64,000 nucleotides of DNA from Nostoc sp. PCC 7107 (GCF_000316625.1 NC_019676.1:3862501-3926500); one strand, 5' to 3'. Positions 8,658-18,149 are shown, counted from the first letter of the stretch. The notes: generated from the sequence alone by a model not told the origin. Translations and numbers: made by a program.

Positions 8658-10092
8658 TAGAAAAGTAATTTTTTTTGAACTTAACGAAGTGCCTTTTCAG
8701 ATAATTGATGATTACTGTCAAAAGTATCCTCTTTCTCATTTAGCTCAAATATTACCCAAATGTTCCCAATACATCACCTACACCCCGGACACTGTTCTCA
8801 GTCCTTGGATTACTTGGTCTACAGTCCACCGAGGCGTTCCTGCTACCCAACATAACATTTATCATTTTGGTCAAAATCTAACGGCTGTCAATCAAACCTA
8901 TCCTCCTATCTGGCAGATATTAGCTTCTCAAGGTATTACTACAGGAGTTTTTGGTTCACTGCATACCCATCCTTTACCTACTAATTTAGATGGATATGCT
9001 TTTTACATCCCAGACAGTTTTGCAACTAGCAGTGAATGTTTGCCAAAGCATCTTTCTGCCTTTCAAGAATTTAATCTTGCTATGGCAAGGCGTTCTTCTC
9101 GCAACGTCTCTAGTAAATTTCCTGTCAAAAGTACATTACATCTATTAATGCAGATTTACAATCTTGGTTTGAGATGGTCAACTTTCGTTGATATAGCAAG
9201 ACATTTACTTATAGAGCAGTTAAAACCTTGGCGAAAAAACCGCAGACGGACTTATCAAGCCGTTCTATCCTTTGACTTATTTTTTCAACAACTCAAAACT
9301 AGCAGACCTGACTTCGCTACCTTTTTCACTAACCACGTTGCATCCGCTATGCACCGTTACTGGGCGGCTGCTTTTCCATCAGACTACAATAATTTTGGTT
9401 ATAGCCAGGATTGGATTACTCGTTATAGCAAAGAGATTGACTTTACCATGAGTAAATTTGAGCAGTTTTTTACTCAGTTAATAGCATTTGTTAATTCTCA
9501 TCCTGAATATACTCTCTGGATAGCTTCTAGTATGGGGCAGAAAGCTACCACTGCTTTTCCTGTACAGACCCAATTACATCTGGCTAACATAACTAAATTT
9601 ATGGCAAGTTTAGGTATCCCAGCAAATGCTTGTTTTCAAATTCCTGCCATGTTTCCAGAAGTTGGCATCACTGTGAAAGAGCCTTGGGTAAATCAATTTC
9701 ATCAGCAGTTAAGTCAACTTCGGATTCACGAAGAACTTATAAGTTTTACTCAAAAAGATAGAAACTCCTTTGCTTTAATTTTCGGTCAAGTCAATTTACT
9801 CCAAAAAGGTGTTGATTATGCAGTAGTAGCAGGCGAAAAAATATTGTTGAAACAAATGGGGCTAGAGAATATCCGTATTGAAGATGAAACTAATGCTAAT
9901 GCCTATCATATACCTGAAGGTTCTTTAATAATCTACGACCCCCAAAATTATCAACCAAATTATCAGAGAAAACGAATATCTTGTTTGGAAATTGCTCCTA
10001 TGATTCTGAGAAATTTCACTATTAAAATTCCAGCATATATGAAAGATTTGACTAATTTATCAAAGACGAATAATTTAACTAATTTTGCATAA
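8650..10092 (+). CDS. Alkaline-phosphatase-superfamily (type I phosphodiesterase-like) protein
   Basis: 480 residues from ATG 8650, inside the end of the methyltransferase gene; the frame is open from 8611 but the similarity begins at RKVIFFELNEVPF. The region SPWITWSTVHRGVPATQHNI matches the nucleophile segment of type I phosphodiesterases and sulfatase-like enzymes (TPPSWTSIxTGxxPxxHGI in the family). Later FFTNHVASAMHRYWAA holds a possible metal-binding His. The first metal Asp of the family is replaced by Glu (FFELNE). No signal peptide or strong membrane segment is visible. In a polysaccharide cluster it might add or remove a phosphate-linked group. Fold likely, reaction unknown. Confidence 0.55.
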   Translation: MSSRKVIFFELNEVPFQIIDDYCQKYPLSHLAQILPKCSQYITYTPDTVLSPWITWSTVHRGVPATQHNIYHFGQNLTAVNQTYPPIWQILASQGITTGVFGSLHTHPLPTNLDGYAFYIPDSFATSSECLPKHLSAFQEFNLAMARRSSRNVSSKFPVKSTLHLLMQIYNLGLRWSTFVDIARHLLIEQLKPWRKNRRRTYQAVLSFDLFFQQLKTSRPDFATFFTNHVASAMHRYWAAAFPSDYNNFGYSQDWITRYSKEIDFTMSKFEQFFTQLIAFVNSHPEYTLWIASSMGQKATTAFPVQTQLHLANITKFMASLGIPANACFQIPAMFPEVGITVKEPWVNQFHQQLSQLRIHEELISFTQKDRNSFALIFGQVNLLQKGVDYAVVAGEKILLKQMGLENIRIEDETNANAYHIPEGSLIIYDPQNYQPNYQRKRISCLEIAPMILRNFTIKIPAYMKDLTNLSKTNNLTNFA

Positions 10093-10099
10093 ATCTAAG

Positions 10100-11410
10100 A
10101 TGACGAAAACATATATAATTGGAGTAACCGCTCCTAATCAAACAAGAAACTTAGATAGTTGGCTGCCCTCTCTTTGTTGGCTACCCCTTGCTTTGTCCAT
10201 CAATAGTTTTTTCATTCCACCAGGGACATCATTAGGTTACTGGGGACGTTGGATAGGATTAGCTTTCTTAGTTATTTATGGTTTATGCAAAATAGTTCTA
10301 CCTAGTAAATGGAAGATAAATAAGTTTGATTATTTTGCCTTTGTTTTCTTTTTATTAATTACTATTAGCACTGTATGTGCAAATACAGATGGTGCGCTTT
10401 ATATCTCAGATTTTTATCAAACTGGTGTTTTTAAAGCATTTTCTCTTTTATTAACTTATTTATTTTTGACTTTGGGTGTACAAAGTTTAATCAAGTCTCT
10501 TAATGATGCTATAGATATAATTAAAAAATTAGTTTTCATAGTTACTATTATTTATACAGTAGGTTTAATCGGAAATTTATCAGGGTTGATTCCTGAGTTT
10601 GTTGGCTTTTACAGTGGAATATTTATTAATCCCAATACAACTGCGGCAGTGGGCGTTATCATTTTACCCTTATGTCTCTGGGTTGCGTTTTCACAAAAGC
10701 AATGGGGAGTATTTAGATTATTACCGTTATTAGTTATAATAGCGGCTGTTGCTTTAAGCGAGGCAAGAACTCCATTTGTTGTTATAAGTATTTTGACTAT
10801 TTATTACTTGATGTCTTGGTTAAGATATCAAGGATGGAGTATGACTAGTATCTATGCTATGTCAGCGATCGCTATTAGCTTATTTTCACTATTGAGTATA
10901 TACTTTTGGGAATCAGATATCGCAGTTAAGCTATACGATAGTCTGACAGATACTAGATATGGTGGGATTACTAGTTATCGCACTAGCTTGATTTGGCCTT
11001 TATTTATCAAAGAGATTTTTTCATCTCCAGTTTCTGCTTTAATTGGCAACGGTTGGGGTAGCGAAGAAGCTTTATTAAAATCTCAAGGCTTAGATACTAA
11101 AATTTTTGAAATTTTCAATTTAGGTAATGCCCATAGTGCTTATTTGGGTTTGACCTATCAAATTGGTCTAATTGGTTTAGCACTAACTTTCCTACCTCTA
11201 TGGGCAATTGTTTTCAATCAAATCAAAGAAAGTTCATCATTTCACAATAGAGAGGAGTTTGAATTTAAATTAGCCTTGGTAGGTGCGCTTTTAGCAGAAC
11301 TATGTGTTTGTTTTTTTGAATCAGGCTTTTATAACATTGGATCTGCTCATGCTTTACCTGGGTGGTTAGTGACTTACATTGCCGTTAAAGTTCCTGAGAT
11401 AGGCAAGTAG
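10100..11410 (+). CDS. O-antigen ligase/polymerase family membrane protein (Wzy/WaaL-like)
   Basis: About 436 residues from ATG 10100; an upstream TTG at 10085 also reads in frame. The sequence is mostly hydrophobic with about ten to twelve membrane segments. It has a large loop with the Wzy_C signature: YGGITSYRTSLIWPLFIKEI, then GNGWGSEE, then the conserved His in NAHSAYLGLTYQIGLIGL. Such proteins join polysaccharide repeat units (Wzy) or ligate chains to an acceptor (WaaL) on the periplasmic side of the inner membrane. With the Wzc kinase upstream, a Wzy role is more likely. It is followed by a 146-bp gap and a GT4 gene. Confidence 0.8.
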   Translation: MTKTYIIGVTAPNQTRNLDSWLPSLCWLPLALSINSFFIPPGTSLGYWGRWIGLAFLVIYGLCKIVLPSKWKINKFDYFAFVFFLLITISTVCANTDGALYISDFYQTGVFKAFSLLLTYLFLTLGVQSLIKSLNDAIDIIKKLVFIVTIIYTVGLIGNLSGLIPEFVGFYSGIFINPNTTAAVGVIILPLCLWVAFSQKQWGVFRLLPLLVIIAAVALSEARTPFVVISILTIYYLMSWLRYQGWSMTSIYAMSAIAISLFSLLSIYFWESDIAVKLYDSLTDTRYGGITSYRTSLIWPLFIKEIFSSPVSALIGNGWGSEEALLKSQGLDTKIFEIFNLGNAHSAYLGLTYQIGLIGLALTFLPLWAIVFNQIKESSSFHNREEFEFKLALVGALLAELCVCFFESGFYNIGSAHALPGWLVTYIAVKVPEIGK

Positions 11411-11556
11411 CCATCAAAAATATATTAATAAGGCATAAATCACAGGTTATAAGCTAGGAACTAACATTCTAAGCAACTGTTTTTTAGTACTTATGCGTAG
11501 TCTACATCCAATAAATTTCGATTCAATTGCATTTTCTATTTTTACTAAAGGTTGAA

Positions 11557-12762
11557 ATGAAAGTACTTCATGTTATTCCCTCAATAAGTCCGTCTTTAGG
11601 TGGGCCAACTCAAGTAGTTCTTAATTCAGTTAAAGCTTTGCGAGACTGCGGAGTTGACGCTGAGATTGTCACAACAAATCACAACTGTACTACTACCTTT
11701 GATGTTCCTTTATACCAAAAAACAGAGTATGAGCAAGTTCCGGTATGGTTTTTACCTTATACTTCTCCTGCGCTCAAAGAATTTATTTTTTCGGCTCCCC
11801 TAACTCAATGGTTGTGGCAGAATGTTCGTAATTACGACATTCTTGATAACCATTATCTTTTTTCTTACGCGCCTACCTGTGCAGGAGCGATCGCTAGATG
11901 GTACAAAGTTCCTTATACAGTCCGCGTTCAAGGTCAACTCAGTTCTTGGGCCTTAACTCAAAGTAAGTTAAAAAAGCAAGTATACTCTTTGCTGATAGAG
12001 CGTCATAATCTTAATCATGCAGCAGCTATTCATTGTGCTTCTACTGAAGAAGCTAAAGATGTTCGCAAATTTGGTATTGATACTCGTACTGTTATCTTGC
12101 CTTTAGGTGTAGAAAAATTCCCTAAATTCCCACAAGCTAAGACAAGATTACGTTCTGTATATGGAATTCCTGAGCAAACACCAGTCATTTTATTCCTGTC
12201 TCGTCTACGTTATAACAAGCGCCCAGATTTACTGATCAAAGCACTAAGCCACATTGCTAATTTAAAAGGTGACTTTCATTTGATTTTGGCAGGAGATGGA
12301 GAACCGAACTATGTCAATTACTTGCAACAACTGGTCACATCTTTGAACTTGTCTAATTGTGTAACTTTTGCTGGTTTTGTCGCCAACGAGCAGAAAAATT
12401 TACTGTTGCAAGGTGCAGATTTATTTGTGCTGCCATCATTATCGGAAAACTTTAGTATTGCTGCGGCAGAAGCAATGGCAGCAGGTTTGCCAGTTATTGT
12501 TTCTTCGGAGGTGCAAATAGCTCCAGATATTATTACAGCTAATACTGGGTTAGTAGTCGAAGGCGAAATCGAACCTTTGATTAAAGCAATTTTGCGACTT
12601 TTAGATTCACCAACATTTAGGCAAGTATTAGGCGAAAATGGCAGACGCTTGGCAATACAAAATTATTCCTGGGACTCGATTGCATTAAGTTTAGCTAATG
12701 TATATGAAGCTCTTATTAGAGACAATGCTACTACACTTTCTGAGATTTTGACATTTAGTTAA
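11557..12762 (+). CDS. GT4 family glycosyltransferase
   Basis: 401 residues from ATG 11557 (a TTG at 11527 adds ten residues before MKVLHVIPSISPSLGG, the usual GT-B opening with a Gly-rich loop). Second-domain motifs: ILFLSRLRYNKRPDLLIKAL, LILAGDGE, and the nucleotide-sugar site PSLSENFSIAAAEAMAAGLPVI with the E-x7-E pair of GT4 enzymes. It should transfer a hexose from a nucleotide sugar to a growing lipid-linked chain in the cytoplasm. It closes the five-gene polysaccharide run and is followed by decayed mobile DNA, which suggests the edge of an insertion module. Confidence 0.85.
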   Translation: MKVLHVIPSISPSLGGPTQVVLNSVKALRDCGVDAEIVTTNHNCTTTFDVPLYQKTEYEQVPVWFLPYTSPALKEFIFSAPLTQWLWQNVRNYDILDNHYLFSYAPTCAGAIARWYKVPYTVRVQGQLSSWALTQSKLKKQVYSLLIERHNLNHAAAIHCASTEEAKDVRKFGIDTRTVILPLGVEKFPKFPQAKTRLRSVYGIPEQTPVILFLSRLRYNKRPDLLIKALSHIANLKGDFHLILAGDGEPNYVNYLQQLVTSLNLSNCVTFAGFVANEQKNLLLQGADLFVLPSLSENFSIAAAEAMAAGLPVIVSSEVQIAPDIITANTGLVVEGEIEPLIKAILRLLDSPTFRQVLGENGRRLAIQNYSWDSIALSLANVYEALIRDNATTLSEILTFS

Positions 12763-12841
12763 ATACAGCACAATGCAACTGAACTTATTCACTTGGCTGA
12801 CAATCGCCCAACCCGCTCTTACCTCTGAATTCTGGATTGTC

Positions 12842-13152
12842 TTATGCTAAAGTTTGGCAAACTTCACTAATCTGGTAGTTCTTGAGTACTTGGATGCGTT
12901 GCACCACATCGTTGACGATTCTACCAGTCGGCACTTTACCGCCAGTCGCTTCTACCGAAGTCTGCCATGCTTCTTGCTGTTGTTGAGTTTCTAGCTTTGC
13001 CACTGGTCGAACTTGCCTCTCGACTGCCAGTAAAATGTCCACAACGATAGCCGCATCAATTAACTGGTAAGAACGGGAACAATTGTAACCAAATCTATCT
13101 TTGCAATATTCCTCAAAGGTTGAGTGAATTGATCTGTACAGTCTGCGATGCC
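12842..13152 (-). pseudogene. Fragment of a plasmid/phage-type DNA-binding-like protein, broken by a dispersed repeat
   Basis: The minus-strand frame is open from about 13152 down to the stop at 12842-12844 and reads as a continuous protein (STFEEYCKDRFGYN, then SRSYQLIDAAIVVD, then AVERQVRPVAKLE, then GGKVPTGRIVNDVVQRI). The pattern recalls accessory plasmid and phage proteins common in Nostoc. There is no start codon in a good place: upstream of about 13152 the sequence turns into a structured dispersed repeat (13153-13225) that seems to have cut the gene. Recognition is by sentence pattern only; the function of the family is not known to me. Confidence 0.45.
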
Positions 13153-13225
13153 TGCGGCAACGTCATTAGCGAAGCGGTAGCGAGTTTACGAGCGTCAGAC
13201 GAACGCGGAGTTCCGCTTGGCGTTG
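13153..13225. repeat. Dispersed palindromic repeat unit
   Basis: A GC-rich stretch with several short inverted repeats, for example GCGGA-gt-TCCGC near 13197-13208 and GCGAAGCGGTAGCG near 13170. It contrasts with the AT-rich surroundings and has the style of the small mobile repeats of Nostoc genomes, like those at 27736-27785, 36980-37003 and 37782-37805. It lies exactly where the reading frame of the neighbouring pseudogene breaks. Confidence 0.5.
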
Positions 13226-13290
13226 TTGCGTGAATAGGCAAAATAGTAAATTTGGTAAGCGACGCACATGGCGTACGTAATACCATTTTG

Positions 13291-13318
13291 GATTTTAGAT
13301 TTTAGATTTTAGATTTTG
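13291..13318. repeat. Heptamer tandem repeat (STRR type), GATTTTA x3 + GATTTTG
   Basis: Four heptamers in a row, three GATTTTA and one GATTTTG. Short heptameric tandem repeats (STRRs) are typical of heterocystous cyanobacteria. It lies between the broken gene at 12842-13152 and the transposase remnant at 13382. Confidence 0.75.
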
Positions 13319-13381
13319 GATTGGGTAAGGGTTGATTGGTAAGTTTTTGGGCTATCCATCTGTCGCAATTATTTTTCAATT

Positions 13382-13744
13382 TGGTATAAGCTGCATTTGG
13401 GAGTTGATGAGGGAAGTGGGGAAATTCTGGCGGCGGTAGTAACTACTAATGATGTAGCAGATTGTGAGGTGCGGCCCGACCTATTAGAGCAGATTGATCA
13501 ACAAATAGAACAAGTATCTGGTGATGGTTGTTATGACACTATTGCCCGCGGTGCAAAAGCGACAATTCTACTGCGTATCAACGCCGAAATGCAACAACCA
13601 CACCCTTATTCCCAGCCCTATCCCAGAGATGAAAATCTACGATGGGTGAACCAAGTTGGGCGCAAGCAATGGAAACACGTGAGTGGATATCATCGCCGAT
13701 ATGCGTCCGAAACTGCCATTTTTCGGCTCATGTGTTCACTCTAG
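13382..13744 (+). pseudogene. Remnant of an IS5-like DDE transposase
   Basis: The frame reads WYKLHLGVDEGSGEILAAVVTT, then VRPDLLEQIDQQIEQVSGDGCYDT, then HPYSQPYPRDENLRWVNQVGRKQWK, then SGYHRRYASETAIFRL. This is the catalytic half of an IS5-type transposase: a first Asp in LGVDE, a second in SGDGCYD, and the final Glu in the YHRRYASETAIFRLM signature. The N-terminal third is missing, an Arg/Lys-rich stretch between the second Asp and PHPR is shortened, and the end runs off into another frame at 13683. It cannot encode an active enzyme. It marks old insertion activity in this element. Confidence 0.75.
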
Positions 13745-14104
13745 CGCACGAGCTAAACTTTATACTTTTCAGGCTTCTTCTAAGTCTCGGTTTTCTAGCG
13801 CAGAGAAATATTTGATGGCGATCGCGGTAAACTGTCTATTTTCCGTTAGCTCTCAAAAAGCTGACTGGTACGAAAAAATGTTGTGATTCTTGAACTGGGC
13901 GATCACAGATTGAATGAGCGTGCAACGTCGATCAGCAATGAACCGTCTTTAAGAGGGCTTGAGTTCCAGGCTTTAAAGATTCACCATAATATCTATCTGG
14001 CTCTTCCGCCGTGTTGTAAGAGTCAATCTTGCCAAAATTCTTTACCCTTAGATTTTCTTAAAAAATATCATACAACATAAGCAGATATTTAGGACATTAA
14101 TTAA
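13745..14104. other. Gap with possible transposase scraps, no intact gene
   Basis: No convincing gene. A short frame from 13883 reads ILELGDHRLNERATSI, which resembles the first lines of IS4-type transposase DNA-binding domains (LGDxRLNxR), but it breaks at once and may be chance. The rest is AT-rich sequence leading to the ATG at 14105. Confidence 0.4.
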
Positions 14105-14980
14105 ATGAACCAACAAACAATTTATCCGTCGGCAGAAGAACTTAAACTAAGTACTTATAATATAACAATCTATGAGTTGAATATTCAGGGTAAAGAAAAG
14201 CCAGATAGAAATGACTATATTCAAGCTTTTGGATTGCTACCCGATTTTGTTCTCAAGACGAGGGGAATTTTAAGCTCTGAGCTAAATGAAGGAACTTTTG
14301 GTGTAGTACTCAGCTCTCATCAAGATGCTTTTAAGGCTATCAAGCAGTGGATAATTCACTTTGATAATACCGCCAATGATAGCCATACCCCAGATCCGCC
14401 AGAGCTACATTTTAGCTGGGAGTTGGACTATAAACCCCATGCTGAACAGTCTTGGGCTTTACTAAATCTCTGTGAAGAAATTTTGAAGAGAGATTTATTC
14501 GATTGGAAAAAGGAAATACCATCTCTTTCATCTGCTCAACTTTGGGTTAGCTATGAGTTTGAGCAATTAGAAAAGACTTTTAAAACAACCGGAATATTAG
14601 ACAAAGGCTCTCGAAAAGGAAAACAATCTTCCTGTGATGCAATGTTAAAGCAAATAAACAAAGACTTCTATTCTCTGCTTTCACGAAGATTTAAATCTGC
14701 TTTTAAATATCAACCAATTCAAATTCAAACTTGGGATTCCACTGAGGATGCTATCAGAGTACACGCTGAAAAAATTGCACAACAAGACATTCAGTTTAGT
14801 TCTATCTACTCCAAATATATCAAGATTCGGAAACAGACTCTCAGAAGCATCCGGAATAATCCTAATCTACAGTTTTCTGCTTTAGAAACAGACGGCGCGC
14901 TATTTGTTGGTGGAAAGGGTAAGCGAGGAAAAAGTCAAAAACGCTCTAAATCTCAAAAAGGATTTTGTAAAGAAAAGTAA
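14105..14980 (+). CDS. Hypothetical protein, 291 aa, basic tail
   Basis: I do not recognise this protein. It is hydrophilic, with no signal peptide or membrane segment. The middle part (about 120-230) is rich in Trp, Phe and charged residues and probably helical. The last ~25 residues are Lys/Arg/Gly/Ser rich (GGKGKRGKSQKRSKSQKG), which suggests nucleic-acid or membrane-surface contact. It lies between a transposase remnant and an IS4-family insertion, and reads toward the second serine recombinase; the IS would separate them. It might belong to the same mobile module as that recombinase. The start ATG 14105 is the first of the frame; no strong ribosome-binding site is seen. Confidence 0.55.
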   Translation: MNQQTIYPSAEELKLSTYNITIYELNIQGKEKPDRNDYIQAFGLLPDFVLKTRGILSSELNEGTFGVVLSSHQDAFKAIKQWIIHFDNTANDSHTPDPPELHFSWELDYKPHAEQSWALLNLCEEILKRDLFDWKKEIPSLSSAQLWVSYEFEQLEKTFKTTGILDKGSRKGKQSSCDAMLKQINKDFYSLLSRRFKSAFKYQPIQIQTWDSTEDAIRVHAEKIAQQDIQFSSIYSKYIKIRKQTLRSIRNNPNLQFSALETDGALFVGGKGKRGKSQKRSKSQKGFCKEK

Positions 14981-15013
14981 CAAATAGCAAAAAAGATGCA
15001 CAGAAGATGAAAT

Positions 15014-16341
15014 TTAAAATCTGTTCTGAGAAGCTTATCTGAAGGGGTGACAAAAAAGTTATAAAGCAGACTGGATAAGAGTCATAGCCCGTAGACCTTG
15101 TTGAAAATATGGCAGTTTACTGGGCTTGAGGCGCATCAATTCATGAGCTAAATCAGCCCAAAATTCCATTGCCCCTACCCATAACTGACCATACAAACCA
15201 ATCCAAAAAGCACTATGTCGGCGGTGCAATCGTTGTAACTCCTTCAGACGACCAACATATTTTTGTAGTCCAGAGGAGCGAGAATTACGACCAACTAAAA
15301 TAGCACAAGTATAGGCAATAGCAATTAATAAAATCAGTGCTATCAAACGTTGACCATCAGCATAAGTAGATTCGAGATTATACCCCCCAGTTTTACAATC
15401 TTTAAACATGGCTTCGATACCACTCCGCAACTTAAATGCTTTAATGGCATCTTTGAGACTATCAAGGTTAGTTAATAAAAACCAGCCAGCAGGCTCAACA
15501 ACTCCACGATATTTGCGCTTGTAATATCCGGCGAGATTAAAATTGGCAAACCCTTTCTGTTTAGTTGCTTGAATCCCTGTCAAAAAAAACGAGATGCCAG
15601 GAGTTAATCCCAAAGATTGTAAGCGTTGGTGTGATTGGTTTTCTTGCCGAATATAAGTACCTTGTTTCTGACGCAATACAAAGTCAATGCCCTTGCTATG
15701 TAACCAATTTGCTAGTTTTATACTGTGGAATTCTCTATCTCCCAGTACCAGCATTTGATATCCCTTAAATAACTGCAATAGTGGACGAATTAATTTTTTC
15801 TGCTCTCCCAAATTGCTACATCCTTTTTTAGGTAACAATAGCCAGTACACAGGTATTGCTCTTTTTTGTTCTATTAAACTAATTACAAATACATTTTGTG
15901 AACGCCATTGTGTTCTATCAATCGCAAATATTAGCCGTTTCTCTCCTCTTTTCAGACTATTTTTCACCCATCGTTTGAGCAGGGGAAACCACAGATATGG
16001 AATCGACAACTGAGGTAGTAGTAAAAATCTTTGTATACTCCGCCTCCGACTTTCAAATTTTATCGGTTGTGGAAATACTGTTGCTAGTTTCTCAATTGTC
16101 ACAGTTTTATGAAATTGCAATAGCATTAGTAAGATTTCTAGCATCTTGTACTGTGCGGGTGTCAGTACATTTTGAAAGCAGTTTTGGTAGAATTTAGGTA
16201 ACATTATCATTTGATAGGTCTTGTTGAGAATACCTGACCTATCTTTTTTTACCCCAAAACGGTCACGCTCCTCTATTTTCTTGGCTTCAGCCGCTTTGTC
16301 ACCCCTTCAGGAAGCTTATTTCAGAGCAGATTTTTTTTAGG
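15014..16341 (-). mobile_element. IS4-family insertion sequence, intact, with 9-bp target duplication
   Basis: About 1,328 bp. Imperfect terminal inverted repeats: left TCTGTTCTGAG with CTGAAGGGGTGAC, and right, read on the other strand, TCTGCTCTGAA with CTGAAGGGGTGAC, with AAGCTT inside both. The direct repeat AGATGAAAT lies just outside both ends (15005-15013 and 16342-16350), the length expected of IS4-type target duplications (9-12 bp). One full transposase gene lies inside. The near-perfect duplication suggests a fairly recent insertion. Exact ends may shift by a few bases. Confidence 0.75.
15059..16210 (-). CDS. IS4-family transposase
   Basis: 383 residues, full length for an IS4-type enzyme. 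The DDE residues are visible: first Asp in LIFAIDRTQW (~116), second Asp in MLVLGDREFHS (~179), and the Glu in LRSGIEAMFKDCK, which gives the R(3)E(6)K form of the family YREK signature. It would cut and paste its own element through a hairpin or double-strand mechanism. The frame is intact, so the element may be active. It lies inside the larger fdxN-type element. Confidence 0.88.
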   Translation of the reverse strand: MIMLPKFYQNCFQNVLTPAQYKMLEILLMLLQFHKTVTIEKLATVFPQPIKFESRRRSIQRFLLLPQLSIPYLWFPLLKRWVKNSLKRGEKRLIFAIDRTQWRSQNVFVISLIEQKRAIPVYWLLLPKKGCSNLGEQKKLIRPLLQLFKGYQMLVLGDREFHSIKLANWLHSKGIDFVLRQKQGTYIRQENQSHQRLQSLGLTPGISFFLTGIQATKQKGFANFNLAGYYKRKYRGVVEPAGWFLLTNLDSLKDAIKAFKLRSGIEAMFKDCKTGGYNLESTYADGQRLIALILLIAIAYTCAILVGRNSRSSGLQKYVGRLKELQRLHRRHSAFWIGLYGQLWVGAMEFWADLAHELMRLKPSKLPYFQQGLRAMTLIQSAL

Positions 16342-16461
16342 AGATGAAATAAAGGAGTAAATTCTAATTCTTCTTTTTTCATTTTTATTGGAAATTTGCA
16401 AACTGAATAGATTGTAAAGGAGCAGTTTCACTATTTAAATAATCCAATAATTTGGCTAGTT

Positions 16462-16497
16462 TTTGTGCGTAGCTAACTCCGAAGGGGTACGCACAAA
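16462..16497. repeat. Hairpin, 10-bp perfect stem
   Basis: TTTGTGCGTA (16462-16471) pairs with TACGCACAAA (16488-16497) across a 16-base loop. It lies 48 bp before the second serine recombinase gene. It could be an operator, a terminator-like structure or a small mobile repeat; the loop contains CCGAAGGGG, a piece also common in other Nostoc dispersed repeats. Confidence 0.5.
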
Positions 16498-16544
16498 TAT
16501 TATATTTGTAGAGAAGCTAAGTTTATAGCGTATGGAGCTAAAAC

Positions 16545-18149
16545 ATGAAAGAAATAGAAAAGTTATTTAGTGGAATTAATCATGTTATTACTGGTAAATT
16601 TGACTCTGAATTGGAGATTATTTTAGGTTATGCAAGGGTATCTAGCCGAGAACAAGCAATAAATTCTCATGCGCTAGAGCAGCAAATCCAAAGATTAAAA
16701 CATGCTGGAGCTTATTTAGTAATTGTTGATGTGCAGACTGGTAAGAAAGATAATCGCCCAGGGTTAATTAAACTCATGCAACTTGTCAAAGACGACCAAA
16801 TTGCTGAAGTTATTATCACTCGGTTAGATCGTCTTGGTCAAAGTGTTCCTTTAATCCGAAAAAATATTTTGGTTTTTCAAGACAGTGGGATTAATTTACG
16901 AATACTTGACCAATTAATTGACCTAAAAACAGCGCAAGGTATGTTTATGATCAACCTATTAGCCAGCCTTGCTGAAATGGAGGTTGATCAACTCTCAGAA
17001 CGAGTTAAACACGGTAAACAGCATCGTCGTAACCAACATGCAGCATGTGAATGTGTACCGTTTGGATATAAGGGTGAAAAGCAACGTTATCAACTAGATC
17101 AAACTCCCTTCCTATGTCTTCTTCTAGAACGACCTAACAACTATGCAGATCTGTATCACGAAGAAGATATTAACAAACTCCCTGGAACCAGGATTGCTCA
17201 ACTTGCAAGAGACTGTATTGATATCTTTTTCAAGACAAAGGGAGTAAGCAGAGCTTGCAGTGAAATTTGCCATAAATATGGGATACAGCACACTCACAGC
17301 AAGAAAAATGGAAATGACAAGATTTTTCACTGGAGTCCACAAGGTCTGAGGCGTTGGTTAACTAATCCAGTGCTGTGTGGACACACAGTCTACAACAAGC
17401 GAATCAAGACTAGTACAGGCCAACGTAAAAATGTTGATCCAAAGGATTGGCAAATTATTTACGATACCCATCCTAATGACCGACTAATCTCGGATGAAGA
17501 AGCAACTGAGATTAACAATGTTCTTGAATTCAATTCGTCTCGATGCGGAGCCTTTCTTTATAACTATGATTCCTCTAAGCCTGATGGTTATGGAGAATTC
17601 GCTTATCAACGCGGTCTTGTCTATTGTGCAGAATGTAACTGCAAATGTATCACCAAAACTCATGGGTATAAAATCAGGTATCACTACTATGCTTGTCGCT
17701 ATGCTAGTCAAGGATGCAGCAACCGCAAAGGTACTAGAAAGGATGCGATTGAAAGGGCATTGATTAGCAACTTATTGCAACAATCAGTTGCACTCCAAGC
17801 TAGAACTTTACAGACAAATAGTCCTTCTCCAGAATTACCAATTAAATCCTCAAAGCTCACAAAATTAGAAGCTCGGTTAGCAAAGTTAGAAGAAATTACA
17901 GATTTTGATCCAGAATTAGAAGCACTAAAACAGAAAACTTTGCGGGAGATTCAGGAAGAAATCAATCCCTTCTCTACCAATGCAATTGATACAAAAACTG
18001 TTGAAGAAATTATTCAAGCTGGAAATAATCTCTTCATTTGGTACAACCTTACACATGACGACAAGGTTGCTATTTATCCAAGGTTAGTTGAAAAAATCAC
18101 TGTTCGGAATGGTGATGTGGAATCAATAATACTTAATACTTCTCTCTAG
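16545..18149 (+). CDS. Large serine recombinase, XisF-like paralogue
   Basis: 534 residues. The resolvase-type catalytic domain starts at ILGYARVSS with the nucleophile Ser at 33, followed by RLDRLGQS (active-site Arg residues) and the long helix ending near QLSERVKHGKQHRR. Then comes a recombinase domain (PFGYKG, then RWLTNPVLCGHTVYNK), a zinc ribbon (CAECNCKC, later YACRYASQGCSNR) and a coiled-coil-like Leu/Glu end. This is the layout of XisF/phage-type integrases that exchange attachment sites. It differs from the XisF gene at 19209-20753 and has a 23-residue N-terminal extension. It may have moved another element into this one, or act with XisF. 63 bp later follows a zinc-ribbon gene, probably co-transcribed. 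Confidence 0.85.
   Translation: MKEIEKLFSGINHVITGKFDSELEIILGYARVSSREQAINSHALEQQIQRLKHAGAYLVIVDVQTGKKDNRPGLIKLMQLVKDDQIAEVIITRLDRLGQSVPLIRKNILVFQDSGINLRILDQLIDLKTAQGMFMINLLASLAEMEVDQLSERVKHGKQHRRNQHAACECVPFGYKGEKQRYQLDQTPFLCLLLERPNNYADLYHEEDINKLPGTRIAQLARDCIDIFFKTKGVSRACSEICHKYGIQHTHSKKNGNDKIFHWSPQGLRRWLTNPVLCGHTVYNKRIKTSTGQRKNVDPKDWQIIYDTHPNDRLISDEEATEINNVLEFNSSRCGAFLYNYDSSKPDGYGEFAYQRGLVYCAECNCKCITKTHGYKIRYHYYACRYASQGCSNRKGTRKDAIERALISNLLQQSVALQARTLQTNSPSPELPIKSSKLTKLEARLAKLEEITDFDPELEALKQKTLREIQEEINPFSTNAIDTKTVEEIIQAGNNLFIWYNLTHDDKVAIYPRLVEKITVRNGDVESIILNTSL

Noticed and set aside
13683-13886. Plus-strand frame of 67 codons after the IS5 remnant
   Set aside because: No protein-like pattern beyond overlap with the transposase remnant; most likely chance.
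15565-16197. Three plus-strand frames inside the IS4 transposase
   Set aside because: They are antisense shadows of an intact transposase with full catalytic motifs.
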